Below are positions 55,085 to 64,000 of a DNA stretch of 64,000 bases, one piece after another; the stretch's first letter is position 1; the number at the start of each line of letters is the position of its first letter. The DNA is from Ancylobacter crimeensis (GTDB lineage: Bacteria > Pseudomonadota > Alphaproteobacteria > Rhizobiales > Xanthobacteraceae). Made by a program: the position numbers and the translations under genes. The stretch lies in assembly GCF_023016805.1 (NCBI RefSeq), contig NZ_JALKCH010000013.1, forward strand, positions 1 to 64,000. The letters run 5' to 3'. The notes under the pieces were generated by a model that saw nothing but the letters and a program-made list of their open reading frames with translations, did not search any database and was not told the DNA's origin.

Positions 55085-55498
55085 CTATTTCCGCTGCGCG
55101 AGCCAGGCGCCGAAGCAGGAACTGGTCGGCGAGTGCCAGCGGCCATTGGCGCGACGCATGGAGGCGTTGCCCTCCACCACGGCCTGATCGGCGCCGTTTT
55201 CCACCAGAAGCTTCACCTGCCCCTTCGCCGTGATCGTGCCGGTGATCGAGATCAGCCACGCGCCGGAATAGCTCACCACGCCCTTCTCGATCTCCACATC
55301 GAAGGTCTTCATCTCCCCGCAACCGTCCTTCAGCGGCCGGGCCGCCACGGTCCAGATCCCGTCGAAACGGTGCGGATCGGCCGCCGAGGCCGGGGTGGCG
55401 ATGGCGAGCAACGCCAATGCGGCGGCCGTCGTCAGTGCCGCGTGCGGCGCGGGCAGGCAGGAGCGGGGGGCAGGTGCTGTCATGATGTCCGGTTCCAT
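55085..55498 (-). CDS. Small exported protein inside the propionate operon
   Basis: A 137-residue protein with a signal peptide of ~40 residues ([18 protein letters not shown] then [10 protein letters not shown]). The mature ~97 residues have a beta-rich lipocalin-like pattern: [38 protein letters not shown], and [20 protein letters not shown] at the end, with two Cys that may pair. Similar small exported proteins are annotated as hypothetical in Hyphomicrobiales. Its place between mutA and mutB, both cytoplasmic enzyme genes, is odd. ATG 55498 or 55483 may be the start. Confidence 0.75.
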   Translation of the reverse strand: MEPDIMTAPAPRSCLPAPHAALTTAAALALLAIATPASAADPHRFDGIWTVAARPLKDGCGEMKTFDVEIEKGVVSYSGAWLISITGTITAKGQVKLLVENGADQAVVEGNASMRRANGRWHSPTSSCFGAWLAQRK

Positions 55499-55549
55499 GG
55501 TCCGGCGTGCCGGAGAGAAGCCGCCGGCAGGGCGGAGGCATCGCGGCGA

Positions 55550-57460
55550 TCATCGTCCCGAACCTCCCAGTCCCGCAAGATGTTCCGGCGACCCGGAAGC
55601 GCCCGGGCCAGCGTGTCGTGCCGGCGCACCGTCAGGATCCGGCGCGCGCTGCGCGGCGCCGAGCACGGCGAGCGCGTCGCAGCCGGCGAACAGGAAGCCG
55701 TCCATGCCGGCGGCGCGGAGCGGAGGCTCGTTGCCGCCCGGCTTTCCGGCCAGCAGCAGATGGCGCACCCCGGCGGCCTTCAGCGCGCGGGCCAGCGGGG
55801 CGGCGCGGGTCTCATACAGCATATCGGGCCCGCACAGGCAGGCGAGCGGGGCGCCGCGGGCCGCCGCGACAAGCGCCTCGTCGTCGAGGCCGGCCTCGCT
55901 CGCCTCGACCTTCAGCCCGCCGGCCGCGAACAGCGCGCGGGCGAAGCCCAGCCGCGCCGCCGCTTCCACTGCACTGCCGAGCGGGAGAAGGCGCACCGCG
56001 GCGCCGGACGCCTCGCCGCGGGCGCGGAGCTGTTCGAAGGCTTCGGCCAGCCGCACGCGGGACAGCGGCTCGCACTGGATCGCGCCCTCGATGAAAGGCG
56101 TCGGCTGCGCGGGCGGCGCCGGGGCAAGCACGGCGGGCACGGCCTCGCCGGGCAGCGCATATTCCGAAGTGCCGGTGATCGGCAGGCGGCGGGTGGCGAC
56201 GAGCGTGGCGCGGGCGCGCTGCGTCTGTGCCAGACGACGCTGCCAGGTGCCGGCGGTGAGAGCTTCCACCATGCCGCCCTCCTTCTCGATGGCGCGGACC
56301 ATCTCCCACGCCGCCCCGGCGAAGGCCTCCGTCCGCTCCTCGATCGCCCCAGCACCGGCGGCGGGGTCGGTGACGCGGTGCAGGTTCGCTTCCTCGATCA
56401 GCACATGCTGGGTGTTGCGGGCGAGGCGGCGGGCGAAGCCGTCGGGCAGGCCGAGCGCGGCGGTGAAGGGCAGAACGGTGAGGCTGTCCGCTCCGCCGAC
56501 CCCGGCACCGAAGGCGGCGATGGTGCCACGCAGCAGGTTCACATGGGTGTCGTGCCGGGTGAGCATCCGCCACGAGGTCTCCATGTGCAGCGCCAGCGGC
56601 GGCGGGTCCTCGAGCCCACATTCCCCGAGCAGGAAACGCCAGAGCAGCCGGGCGGCGCGCGCCTTGGCGAGCGTAGCCAGCAGGTCGACATCGGCGGCGA
56701 GCGTCACCTCGATGAGGCGGGCGGCCTCCGTGAGGTCGAGCCCCGATTCGTCCAGCGCGCGCAGATAGGCGAGCGCGGTGGCGAAGGTGCCGGCGAGCTC
56801 CTGTGCCTCGCTCGCCCCGGCATCGTGGGCGAGCCGCCCGTCGGCGCGCACCATGGGCCGGGTGAGGCCGCGGGCGCGCAGCGCGGCGACCGTCTGGCCG
56901 AGCCGGGCGGCGAGCGCGTCCCACTCGATCGGCGCCGCCCCGCGCGCGGCGAGATCGCCGATGGGATCGAGCCCGGTGCGCAGGTCGAGGCGGGCGGGAT
57001 CGAAGCCGCCGAGCCGGTTTGAGACCGCCAGCGCCAGGTCGCGGCCGCGAAAGCCGCCGCATTCGATGCGCAGCGTCACGATCTCGGCCAGCACCCCCTC
57101 CAGCACGCGCCCGATCGCCTCCGCGGTCTCCGGCAGGCCGAAGCCATCCGCGGCGGGGGAAGATGCGAAGACCAGCGTCGCGCCATCCGCCCCGCCCTCG
57201 AGGTCTTCGAGAAGCTGGGCGTTGGCGGCCGCGGGATCGGAATGGTCGATGCGGGCGATGATCCGCCACGGCACACCCGGCGCGCGGGCGAGGATCGGCG
57301 GCTCGCCGCGCGGGGCGGGCAGGGCGTCGAAGGCGAGGCCGTCCAGCGTCGTCGTCACCATGCGCGCGTCGTAGGGCGCACCTTTCAGCACCCCCTCGAC
57401 CAGAGCGAGCCAATCCGCGCGGCTGGCCGGCGGGAAGGATGTGGCGGGGGCGTCCATCAC
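55550..57460 (-). CDS. mutA: Methylmalonyl-CoA mutase, small subunit
   Basis: A 636-residue homologue of the large subunit that supports the heterodimer but does not bind B12: the D-x-H-x-x-G motif is absent from its C-terminal domain. The barrel part (LHMETSWRMLTRHDTHVNLL, ITDPAAG-like VTDPAAGAGAIEERTEAFAG) is recognisable. Its start (GTG 57460 or ATG 57457) overlaps the pccA stop, so translation is coupled. It works with the mutB product. Confidence 0.95.
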   Translation of the reverse strand: MMDAPATSFPPASRADWLALVEGVLKGAPYDARMVTTTLDGLAFDALPAPRGEPPILARAPGVPWRIIARIDHSDPAAANAQLLEDLEGGADGATLVFASSPAADGFGLPETAEAIGRVLEGVLAEIVTLRIECGGFRGRDLALAVSNRLGGFDPARLDLRTGLDPIGDLAARGAAPIEWDALAARLGQTVAALRARGLTRPMVRADGRLAHDAGASEAQELAGTFATALAYLRALDESGLDLTEAARLIEVTLAADVDLLATLAKARAARLLWRFLLGECGLEDPPPLALHMETSWRMLTRHDTHVNLLRGTIAAFGAGVGGADSLTVLPFTAALGLPDGFARRLARNTQHVLIEEANLHRVTDPAAGAGAIEERTEAFAGAAWEMVRAIEKEGGMVEALTAGTWQRRLAQTQRARATLVATRRLPITGTSEYALPGEAVPAVLAPAPPAQPTPFIEGAIQCEPLSRVRLAEAFEQLRARGEASGAAVRLLPLGSAVEAAARLGFARALFAAGGLKVEASEAGLDDEALVAAARGAPLACLCGPDMLYETRAAPLARALKAAGVRHLLLAGKPGGNEPPLRAAGMDGFLFAGCDALAVLGAAQRAPDPDGAPARHAGPGASGSPEHLAGLGGSGR

Positions 57461-59472
57461 GCGAACTCGAGGATCACGGCATCGACGGCGAGGCTGTCGC
57501 CGGGGCGGGCGAGCACCTTCTTCACCACGCCGTCGCGCTCGGCGCGCAGTACGTTCTCCATCTTCATCGCCTCGACCACCGCGAGCGGCTCGCCGGCCTT
57601 CACCTCCTGACCCTCGCCCACCGCCACAGAGACGACGAGGCCGGGCATGGGGCAGAGCAACTGCTTGCCGGAGGACGCGGTGACCTTTTCGGGCATCAGC
57701 GCGGCCAGTTCCGCCTCGCGTTCGGTGTAGACGATCGCCTCCACCGTGACGCCGGCATGGGAGAGCAGGAAGCCGTTGAGCTTCGGGCGCACCTGCACCG
57801 CGATCGCCTCATTGTCGAAGCGGCCCTGCCAGACCGGCTGGCCGGGCTTCCACGCGGTGTGGATTTCATGCGTACCCGCCGGGCGGCCGGCCTCGTCGAG
57901 ACAGGTGACGATGAAGCCGCCGGCCGAGCGGTCGACCTCGCAGGGGAGGTTCCGTCCGCCGAGCGTCACCACGCGCCGGTGCTGGAAGGTGACGGTACGT
58001 CCCGGAAGTTGCCCGGAAATGCCGCGCTTGCGGGCATTGCCGATATTGTCGATCACCGCCGCCACCGCAGCGATCCGCCGTGCGAGGCCGGGGGTGAGCG
58101 GGGCGCCCTCGAAGCCGCCGCGATATTCCTCGGCGATGAAGCCGGTGGAGAGGCGGCCCGCCTTCCACCGCTCATGGCGCATCAGCGCGGCGAGGAAGGG
58201 GATGTTGTGCTGGATACCGTCGAGCGCGAAGGCGTCGAGCGCGTCCGCCTGCGCGGCGATGGCCTGTTCGCGGGTGGGGCCGTGGGTCACCAGCTTGGCG
58301 ATCATCGGGTCGTAGAACAGGGAAATCTCCCCGCCCTCATAGACGCCGGTGTCGTTGCGTACCGTCACCCCGTCCGTGGTGCCCTCGGCGGGCGGACGGT
58401 AGCGGGTCAGGCGGCCGATGGAGGGCAGGAAATTGCGGTAGGGATCCTCGGCATAGATGCGGCTTTCCACCGCCCAGCCATCAAGGCGCACGTCCTCCTG
58501 ACGGATCGCGAGCGTCTCGCCCGCCGCGACGCGGATCATCTGCTCCACGAGGTCGATGCCGGTGACCAGCTCGGTCACCGGATGCTCCACCTGCAGGCGG
58601 GTATTCATTTCGAGGAAATAGAAGGAGCGGTCCTGCCCGGCGACGAACTCCACCGTGCCGGCCGAATCGTAATTCACCGCCTTCGCCAGTGCGACCGCCT
58701 GCTCGCCCATCTTCTTCCGGGTGGCCGCGTCCAGCAGCGGCGAGGGCGCTTCCTCGATCACCTTCTGGTTGCGGCGCTGGATGGAGCATTCGCGCTCGCC
58801 GAGATAGACGACGTTGCCGTGCTTGTCGCCCAGCACCTGAATCTCGATGTGGCGCGGGTCGGTGATGAACTTCTCGACGAAGACGCGATCATCGCCGAAG
58901 GAGGACTTCGCCTCCGAGGTGGCGCGCTCGAAGCCGTCTTTCACCTCCTCGCGCGAATGGGCGATGCGCATGCCCTTGCCGCCGCCACCGGCGCTGGCCT
59001 TGATCATGACCGGATAGCCGATCTCGTCGGCGATGCGGGCGGCGTGCGTGGCATCCTCGATCACGCCGAGATAGCCGGGCACGGTGGAGACCTTCGCCGC
59101 GGCGGCGGCCTTCTTCGATTCGATCTTGTCGCCCATCGCCTCGATGGCGTGCGGGTTCGGCCCGATGAAGACGATGCCCGCCGCCTCCAGCGCCTGCGCG
59201 AAGGCGGCGCGCTCGGACAGGAAGCCGTAGCCGGGATGCACCGCCTGCGCCCCGGTCTGCCGGCAGGCCTCGATGATGCGCTCGATCACCAGATAGGACT
59301 GCGCGGCGGGGGAGGGGCCGATAGGTACCGCCTCGTCCGCCATCGCCACATGCAGCGCGTCGCGGTCGGCGTCGGAATAGACCGCGACGGTGCTGATGCC
59401 CATGCGCCGGGCGGTCTTGATGACCCGGCAGGCGATCTCGCCACGATTGGCGATGAGGATCTTGGAGAACAT
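57457..59472 (-). CDS. pccA: Propionyl-CoA carboxylase, biotin-containing alpha subunit
   Basis: A 671-residue acyl-CoA carboxylase alpha chain. The biotin carboxylase domain begins MFSKILIANRGEIACRVIKT and contains the ATP-grasp glycine loop KASAGGGGKGMRI. A linker with the BT domain follows. The C-terminal biotin carrier domain has VVEAMKMENVLRAERDG near residue 635, where the central Lys is biotinylated. ATG 59472 is used because the longer frame covers a repeat. It is downstream of pccB with a 147-base gap filled by a palindromic repeat. Confidence 0.96.
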   Translation of the reverse strand: MFSKILIANRGEIACRVIKTARRMGISTVAVYSDADRDALHVAMADEAVPIGPSPAAQSYLVIERIIEACRQTGAQAVHPGYGFLSERAAFAQALEAAGIVFIGPNPHAIEAMGDKIESKKAAAAAKVSTVPGYLGVIEDATHAARIADEIGYPVMIKASAGGGGKGMRIAHSREEVKDGFERATSEAKSSFGDDRVFVEKFITDPRHIEIQVLGDKHGNVVYLGERECSIQRRNQKVIEEAPSPLLDAATRKKMGEQAVALAKAVNYDSAGTVEFVAGQDRSFYFLEMNTRLQVEHPVTELVTGIDLVEQMIRVAAGETLAIRQEDVRLDGWAVESRIYAEDPYRNFLPSIGRLTRYRPPAEGTTDGVTVRNDTGVYEGGEISLFYDPMIAKLVTHGPTREQAIAAQADALDAFALDGIQHNIPFLAALMRHERWKAGRLSTGFIAEEYRGGFEGAPLTPGLARRIAAVAAVIDNIGNARKRGISGQLPGRTVTFQHRRVVTLGGRNLPCEVDRSAGGFIVTCLDEAGRPAGTHEIHTAWKPGQPVWQGRFDNEAIAVQVRPKLNGFLLSHAGVTVEAIVYTEREAELAALMPEKVTASSGKQLLCPMPGLVVSVAVGEGQEVKAGEPLAVVEAMKMENVLRAERDGVVKKVLARPGDSLAVDAVILEFA

Positions 59473-59485
59473 GGGTTCCCGGCCT

Positions 59486-59612
59486 TTACTGCACCTCTCC
59501 CCGGCGGGAGAGGCCGGCGCCTCAGGCGCCGGATGAGGGGTAGGGTGTCGGGGTTCGGGAAGAAGCGCAGGCTCCCTCACCCCACCCCTCTCCCTGTCAG
59601 GGAGAGGGAGCA
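59486..59612. repeat. Palindromic intergenic repeat between pccB and pccA
   Basis: Contains CCTCTCCCCGGCGGGAGAGG, an inner GGCGCCT/AGGCGCC dyad and a perfect 10-bp inverted repeat CCCTCTCCCT / AGGGAGAGGG (59586-59608). It is related in form to 11160-11270. In an operon message it would form strong hairpins. Confidence 0.7.
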
Positions 59613-59619
59613 GGTCGCG

Positions 59620-61152
<1,533 letters not shown>

Positions 61153-61231
61153 GTGACGCTCATCCCGGCTGCGCCCGCGCCCCTGCGCCGGCTTTCAAAG
61201 GTTCTAGGCGCTTGCCGCTCAAAACATAAGA

Positions 61232-61271
61232 TGTGAAAATGCGGCAGGTGAAGTTGTGAAAATTTCACAAC
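61232..61271. promoter_or_regulatory. Candidate PccR operator between pccB and pccR
   Basis: GTTGTGAAA at 61253-61261 and TTTCACAAC at 61263-61271 form a perfect 9-bp dyad around one A. An additional half-like copy, TGTGAAAAT, is at 61232-61240, 23 bases away. It lies between the divergent carboxylase operon and the regulator gene. The dyad differs from the TTTGCAAA motif reported for PccR of Rhodobacter, so it may be a diverged specificity. Confidence 0.8.
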
Positions 61272-61326
61272 GTGACGGCTGGCGATCCCTTCGGGCCGGG
61301 CCTGAGCGTGTCACGAGCAGGGTTTC

Positions 61327-62751
61327 ATGAGCAAGAAGGTGTTTGCTGGCCATGCCGTGCGCCATGTGCGCGAGCGGCTCGGCCTCACCCAGGTCGATTT
61401 CGCCCGGCGGCTGGCGCTTTCCACGAGCTACATCAACCAGATCGAGAGCAACCAGCGCCCGGTGACGGCGGCCGTGCTGCTCGCCATCAGCCGCACCTTC
61501 GACATCGACATCGCCCGCTTTTCGGCCGACGACCTCGACCGCATCGTCGCCGATCTGCGCGAGGCGCTGGCGGATCCGGTTTTTCGCGGGCTGGAGCCGA
61601 GCCTGCAGGACCTGAAGAACGCCACCACCCACGCCCCGGCCTTCGCCCACGCTTTCCTGCGCCTGCACGGGGCGATGCGGCGCATGGAGGAACGCCGCGC
61701 CGCCCTCGACGACGCGGTGGCGAGCGGGAAGGGCGAGGGTGCGCGCCACCTCGCGCCCTATGAGGAGGTGCGCGACCATTTCCACTACATCGACAATTAT
61801 GTCGACGGGCTGGACCGTACCGCCGAGGAACTGAGCGCGCATCTCGATCTGTTTGCCCGCGAGGATGCCGGCGCGCTGATCGCGCGCCATCTGATGGACC
61901 GGCACGGCATCGGGGTCGAAGTCGCCGCGGTGGATGCGATCGAAGCGCCGCTGCTGCATTTCGACCGGCACCGGCGCGTGGCCACGCTGTCGCGCACGCT
62001 GGACCCGGCAAGCCGCGCCTTCCGCCTCGCCGCGCTGCTGGCGCGTTTCGAACAGGGCGAGCGCATCGACCAGCACATCTTCGAGGCCGGATTCCGCAGC
62101 GCCACCGCGCGTGAGGTCTGCCGGCTGTCGCTGCAGAACTATTATGCCGGCGCCCTGATCCTGCCCTATCGCCGTTTCGCCCGCTTGGCCCGCGAGCGGC
62201 GCCATGACCTCGACCGGCTCAGCATGATGACGGGGGCGAGCCTCGAGCAGGTCTGCCACCGGCTCTCGACGCTGCAGCGGCCGGGAGAGAAGGGCGTGCC
62301 GTTCTATTTCCTGAAGGTCGATCGCGCCGGCAACGTCATCAAGCGGCACAGCGCGACGCGCTTCCATTTCGCCCGCTATGGCGGTGCCTGTCCGGTGTGG
62401 AACGTGCACGAAGCCTTCGAGCAGCCGGCGCGCACGCTGGTCCAGCTCGGCGAGATGCCGGACGGCGTGCGCTATCTGTGCCTCGCCCGCGGTTCGGTGA
62501 AGCCTCCGGCGCGGCATGGCCTGCGCGAGCGACGCTTCGCGCTGGGCATAGGTTGCGAGCTCTCCCATGCGGGCGAGCTGGTCTATGCCGACGGCCTCGA
62601 TCTGCGCGCGGCGGCGGTCGCTCCGCTCGGCGTCAATTGCCGCATCTGCCCGCGAGGGCAGTGCCCGGAGCGCGCCTTCCCCCCGCTCGACCGCGACATC
62701 GTGCTCGATCCCGACCGCCGCGACGTGGTGCCTTTCGCGGTGCGCGACTGA
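61327..62751 (+). CDS. pccR: Short-chain acyl-CoA regulator (PccR/ScfR-like XRE-ImmA family)
   Basis: A 474-residue regulator. The N-terminal XRE helix-turn-helix (VRERLGLTQVDFARRLALST, residues ~13-60) is followed by an IrrE/ImmA-like region and a C-terminal domain. Near the end stands the Cys motif GVNCRICPRGQCPERAFPP, which is typical of this family. Family members sense propionyl-CoA or other short-chain acyl-CoA and control pcc genes. It is divergent from pccB with the palindrome at 61253-61271 in the gap, so it probably regulates both sides. Confidence 0.93.
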   Translation: MSKKVFAGHAVRHVRERLGLTQVDFARRLALSTSYINQIESNQRPVTAAVLLAISRTFDIDIARFSADDLDRIVADLREALADPVFRGLEPSLQDLKNATTHAPAFAHAFLRLHGAMRRMEERRAALDDAVASGKGEGARHLAPYEEVRDHFHYIDNYVDGLDRTAEELSAHLDLFAREDAGALIARHLMDRHGIGVEVAAVDAIEAPLLHFDRHRRVATLSRTLDPASRAFRLAALLARFEQGERIDQHIFEAGFRSATAREVCRLSLQNYYAGALILPYRRFARLARERRHDLDRLSMMTGASLEQVCHRLSTLQRPGEKGVPFYFLKVDRAGNVIKRHSATRFHFARYGGACPVWNVHEAFEQPARTLVQLGEMPDGVRYLCLARGSVKPPARHGLRERRFALGIGCELSHAGELVYADGLDLRAAAVAPLGVNCRICPRGQCPERAFPPLDRDIVLDPDRRDVVPFAVRD

Positions 62752-62753
62752 CG

Positions 62754-62794
62754 CCCGCCGCGAAGGCCGGATCGGGATCGGCCTTCGCGGCGGG
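62754..62794 (+). terminator. Strong hairpin after pccR
   Basis: CCCGCCGCGAAGGCCG pairs perfectly with CGGCCTTCGCGGCGGG (16 bp, nine-base loop), starting two bases after the pccR stop. No T-run follows. It lies between convergent genes and may serve both. Confidence 0.6.
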
Positions 62795-62895
62795 GCCCCG
62801 AGAGGTCGGCGCCGATGCGCGCCTGCGTCCCGTCATGCGACGGTCCGGGGTGTGCCTCGGTCCGCATGGGTGGACGGCAGAAGGAGACAGGACGA

Positions 62896-64000
62896 TCAGA
62901 TATCCAGCGTCGTGTCCCGCTCCCACTGGGTGAGATGGCGGGAATAGGCGTTCCATTCCTCGTGCTTCAGCTTGAGGAAGCCGTCGATCACCGGCGCGCC
63001 CAGCGCCGTGCGCAGCACGCTGGACTTTTCCAGCGCGCGCAGCGCGTCGAGCAGGTTCAGCGGCAGCTTCTTGGCGCCGCGCACCTTGTGGCCCTCGGTG
63101 TACATGTTGATGTCGAGCCGCTTGCCCGGATCACGCTGGTTCTGCATGCCGTCGAGGCCGGTGGCGAGCACCGCGGCGGGCATGAGATAGGGGTTCGCCG
63201 CGCCGTCGGCGAGGCGGAACTCGAACCGGCCGGGGTCGGGGATGCGGATCATGTGTGTGCGGTTGTTGCCGGTATAGGTCACGCTGCTCGGCGACCAGGT
63301 GGCGCCGGAAACCGTGCGTGGAGCGTTGATCCGCTTGTAGGAGTTCACCGTCGGGTTGGTGATGGCGCACAGCGCGTCGGCCGAGTGGATGAGCCCACCG
63401 ATGAAATGGTAGCCGAGTTCGGAAACGCCGAGCTCGCCATCGGGATCGGAGAAGACGTTCTCCTCGCCGTTCCACATCGACACATGCATGTGGCAGCCCG
63501 AGCCGGTGAGGTCGATGAAGGGCTTGGGCATGAAGGTGGCGCGCAGGCCATGGGCCTCGGCGATGGTGCGCACCATGTATTTGAAGAAGACGTGACGGTC
63601 GGCGGTGACGAGGGCGTCGTCATAGTGCCAGTTCATCTCGAACTGGCCGTTGGCATCTTCGTGGTCGTTCTGGTAGCAGCCCCAGCCGAGCGTGTTCATC
63701 GCGTCCGAAATCTCGCGGATCACGTCGAAGCGGCGCATCAGGGCCGACTGGTCGTAGCAGGGCTTGATGGCGTTATCGGCGCCGTCCGAGATGCGGCTGC
63801 CGTCGGCGGATATGAGGAAGTACTCGCATTCCACGCCGGTCTTCATCTGGTAGCCGATGGAATCGGCGCCCATCATGGTGCGCTTCAGCACATTGCGCGG
63901 CGCCTGCGCCACCAGCTCGTCATTCATGACGAGGTCGGAGGCGAGCCAGCCGATCTCCGGCTTCCACGGCAGCTGGATCAGGCTGTCCGGGTCCGGCACC
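62896..64000 (-). CDS. glnT: Type III glutamine synthetase-like protein (GlnT family), 5' end beyond window
   Basis: At least 368 residues of a glutamine synthetase of the GlnT/gamma-glutamylmethylamide-synthetase group; about 75 N-terminal residues lie outside the window. HEDANGQFEMNWHYDDALVT (metal and ammonia site), FIDLTGSGCHMHVSMWNGEE (metal His) and NNRTHMIRIPDPGRFEFRLA (ATP and glutamate binding) are all present. It joins ammonia or a primary amine such as methylamine to glutamate; the sequence alone does not separate these. Convergent with pccR. Confidence 0.93.
   Translation of the reverse strand, partial: VPDPDSLIQLPWKPEIGWLASDLVMNDELVAQAPRNVLKRTMMGADSIGYQMKTGVECEYFLISADGSRISDGADNAIKPCYDQSALMRRFDVIREISDAMNTLGWGCYQNDHEDANGQFEMNWHYDDALVTADRHVFFKYMVRTIAEAHGLRATFMPKPFIDLTGSGCHMHVSMWNGEENVFSDPDGELGVSELGYHFIGGLIHSADALCAITNPTVNSYKRINAPRTVSGATWSPSSVTYTGNNRTHMIRIPDPGRFEFRLADGAANPYLMPAAVLATGLDGMQNQRDPGKRLDINMYTEGHKVRGAKKLPLNLLDALRALEKSSVLRTALGAPVIDGFLKLKHEEWNAYSRHLTQWERDTTLDI

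Overview
The window is 64 kb of GC-rich chromosome from an alphaproteobacterium, most likely a member of the Hyphomicrobiales (Rhizobiales) close to Xanthobacteraceae. The evidence is the conserved block murA - DUF2948 - hisD - UPF0262 - low-molecular-weight phosphatase - maf - yacG - tRNA-Phe, a divergent pccR/propionyl-CoA carboxylase locus, and strongly GC-biased codon use. The genus assignment is inference.

Layout. (1) 0.45-14.6 kb: an MFS exporter, then a minus-strand six-gene operon (polyamine-type ABC transporter, amidase, class III aminotransferase) that looks like uptake and catabolism of an amine. It is divergent from a YtcJ-type amidohydrolase. A second amidase and AMP nucleosidase follow. 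(2) 14.8-21.1 kb: an amino-acid-type ABC transporter, two NtaA/SnaA-type flavin monooxygenases and a LuxR-type regulator, best read as an organosulfur or amine scavenging locus. (3) 21.2-25.6 kb: a cobalamin riboswitch followed by nrdA and nrdB. NrdB has Phe in place of the radical Tyr and is therefore a class Ic (Mn/Fe, Chlamydia-type) ribonucleotide reductase. This is the strongest single observation. (4) 25.8-27.7 kb: an orphan FhuC-like ATPase and a third luciferase-like oxidoreductase. (5) 28.0-33.9 kb: the conserved housekeeping block.

(6) 34.24-40.57 kb: a complete 6.3-kb integrative element in tRNA-Thr(GGT). It is bounded by a perfect 27-bp direct repeat of the tRNA 3' end, with candidate integrase arm sites inside both ends. 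It carries a tyrosine integrase, a serine recombinase, a tightly overlapping minus-strand operon (unknown membrane protein, BRO-N-like protein, Rha-like regulator, ParB-nuclease-like protein) and an AT-richer exported Cys protein. It has no structural phage genes, so it may be a small phage satellite or an undescribed class of island.

(7) 40.7-46.2 kb: a cluster of dehydrogenase, degenerate PTPS/QueD-like protein, glycosyltransferase, methyltransferase, RibD-like reductase and SDR that could make a modified pterin or pyrimidine. (8) 46.3-52.9 kb: an RND efflux pump operon headed by an alpha/beta hydrolase that lacks its nucleophile, divergent from a LysR regulator across a perfect 11-bp inverted repeat. 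(9) 52.9-62.8 kb: the complete propionyl-CoA to succinyl-CoA route (pccB, pccA, mutA, a small exported protein, mutB) divergent from pccR with a clear palindromic operator. (10) The 3' portion of a GlnT-type glutamine synthetase, cut by the window edge.

Two systems depend on or sense cobalamin (methylmalonyl-CoA mutase and the nrd riboswitch), so the cell evidently makes or imports B12. The riboswitch implies a B12-dependent ribonucleotide reductase elsewhere in the genome.
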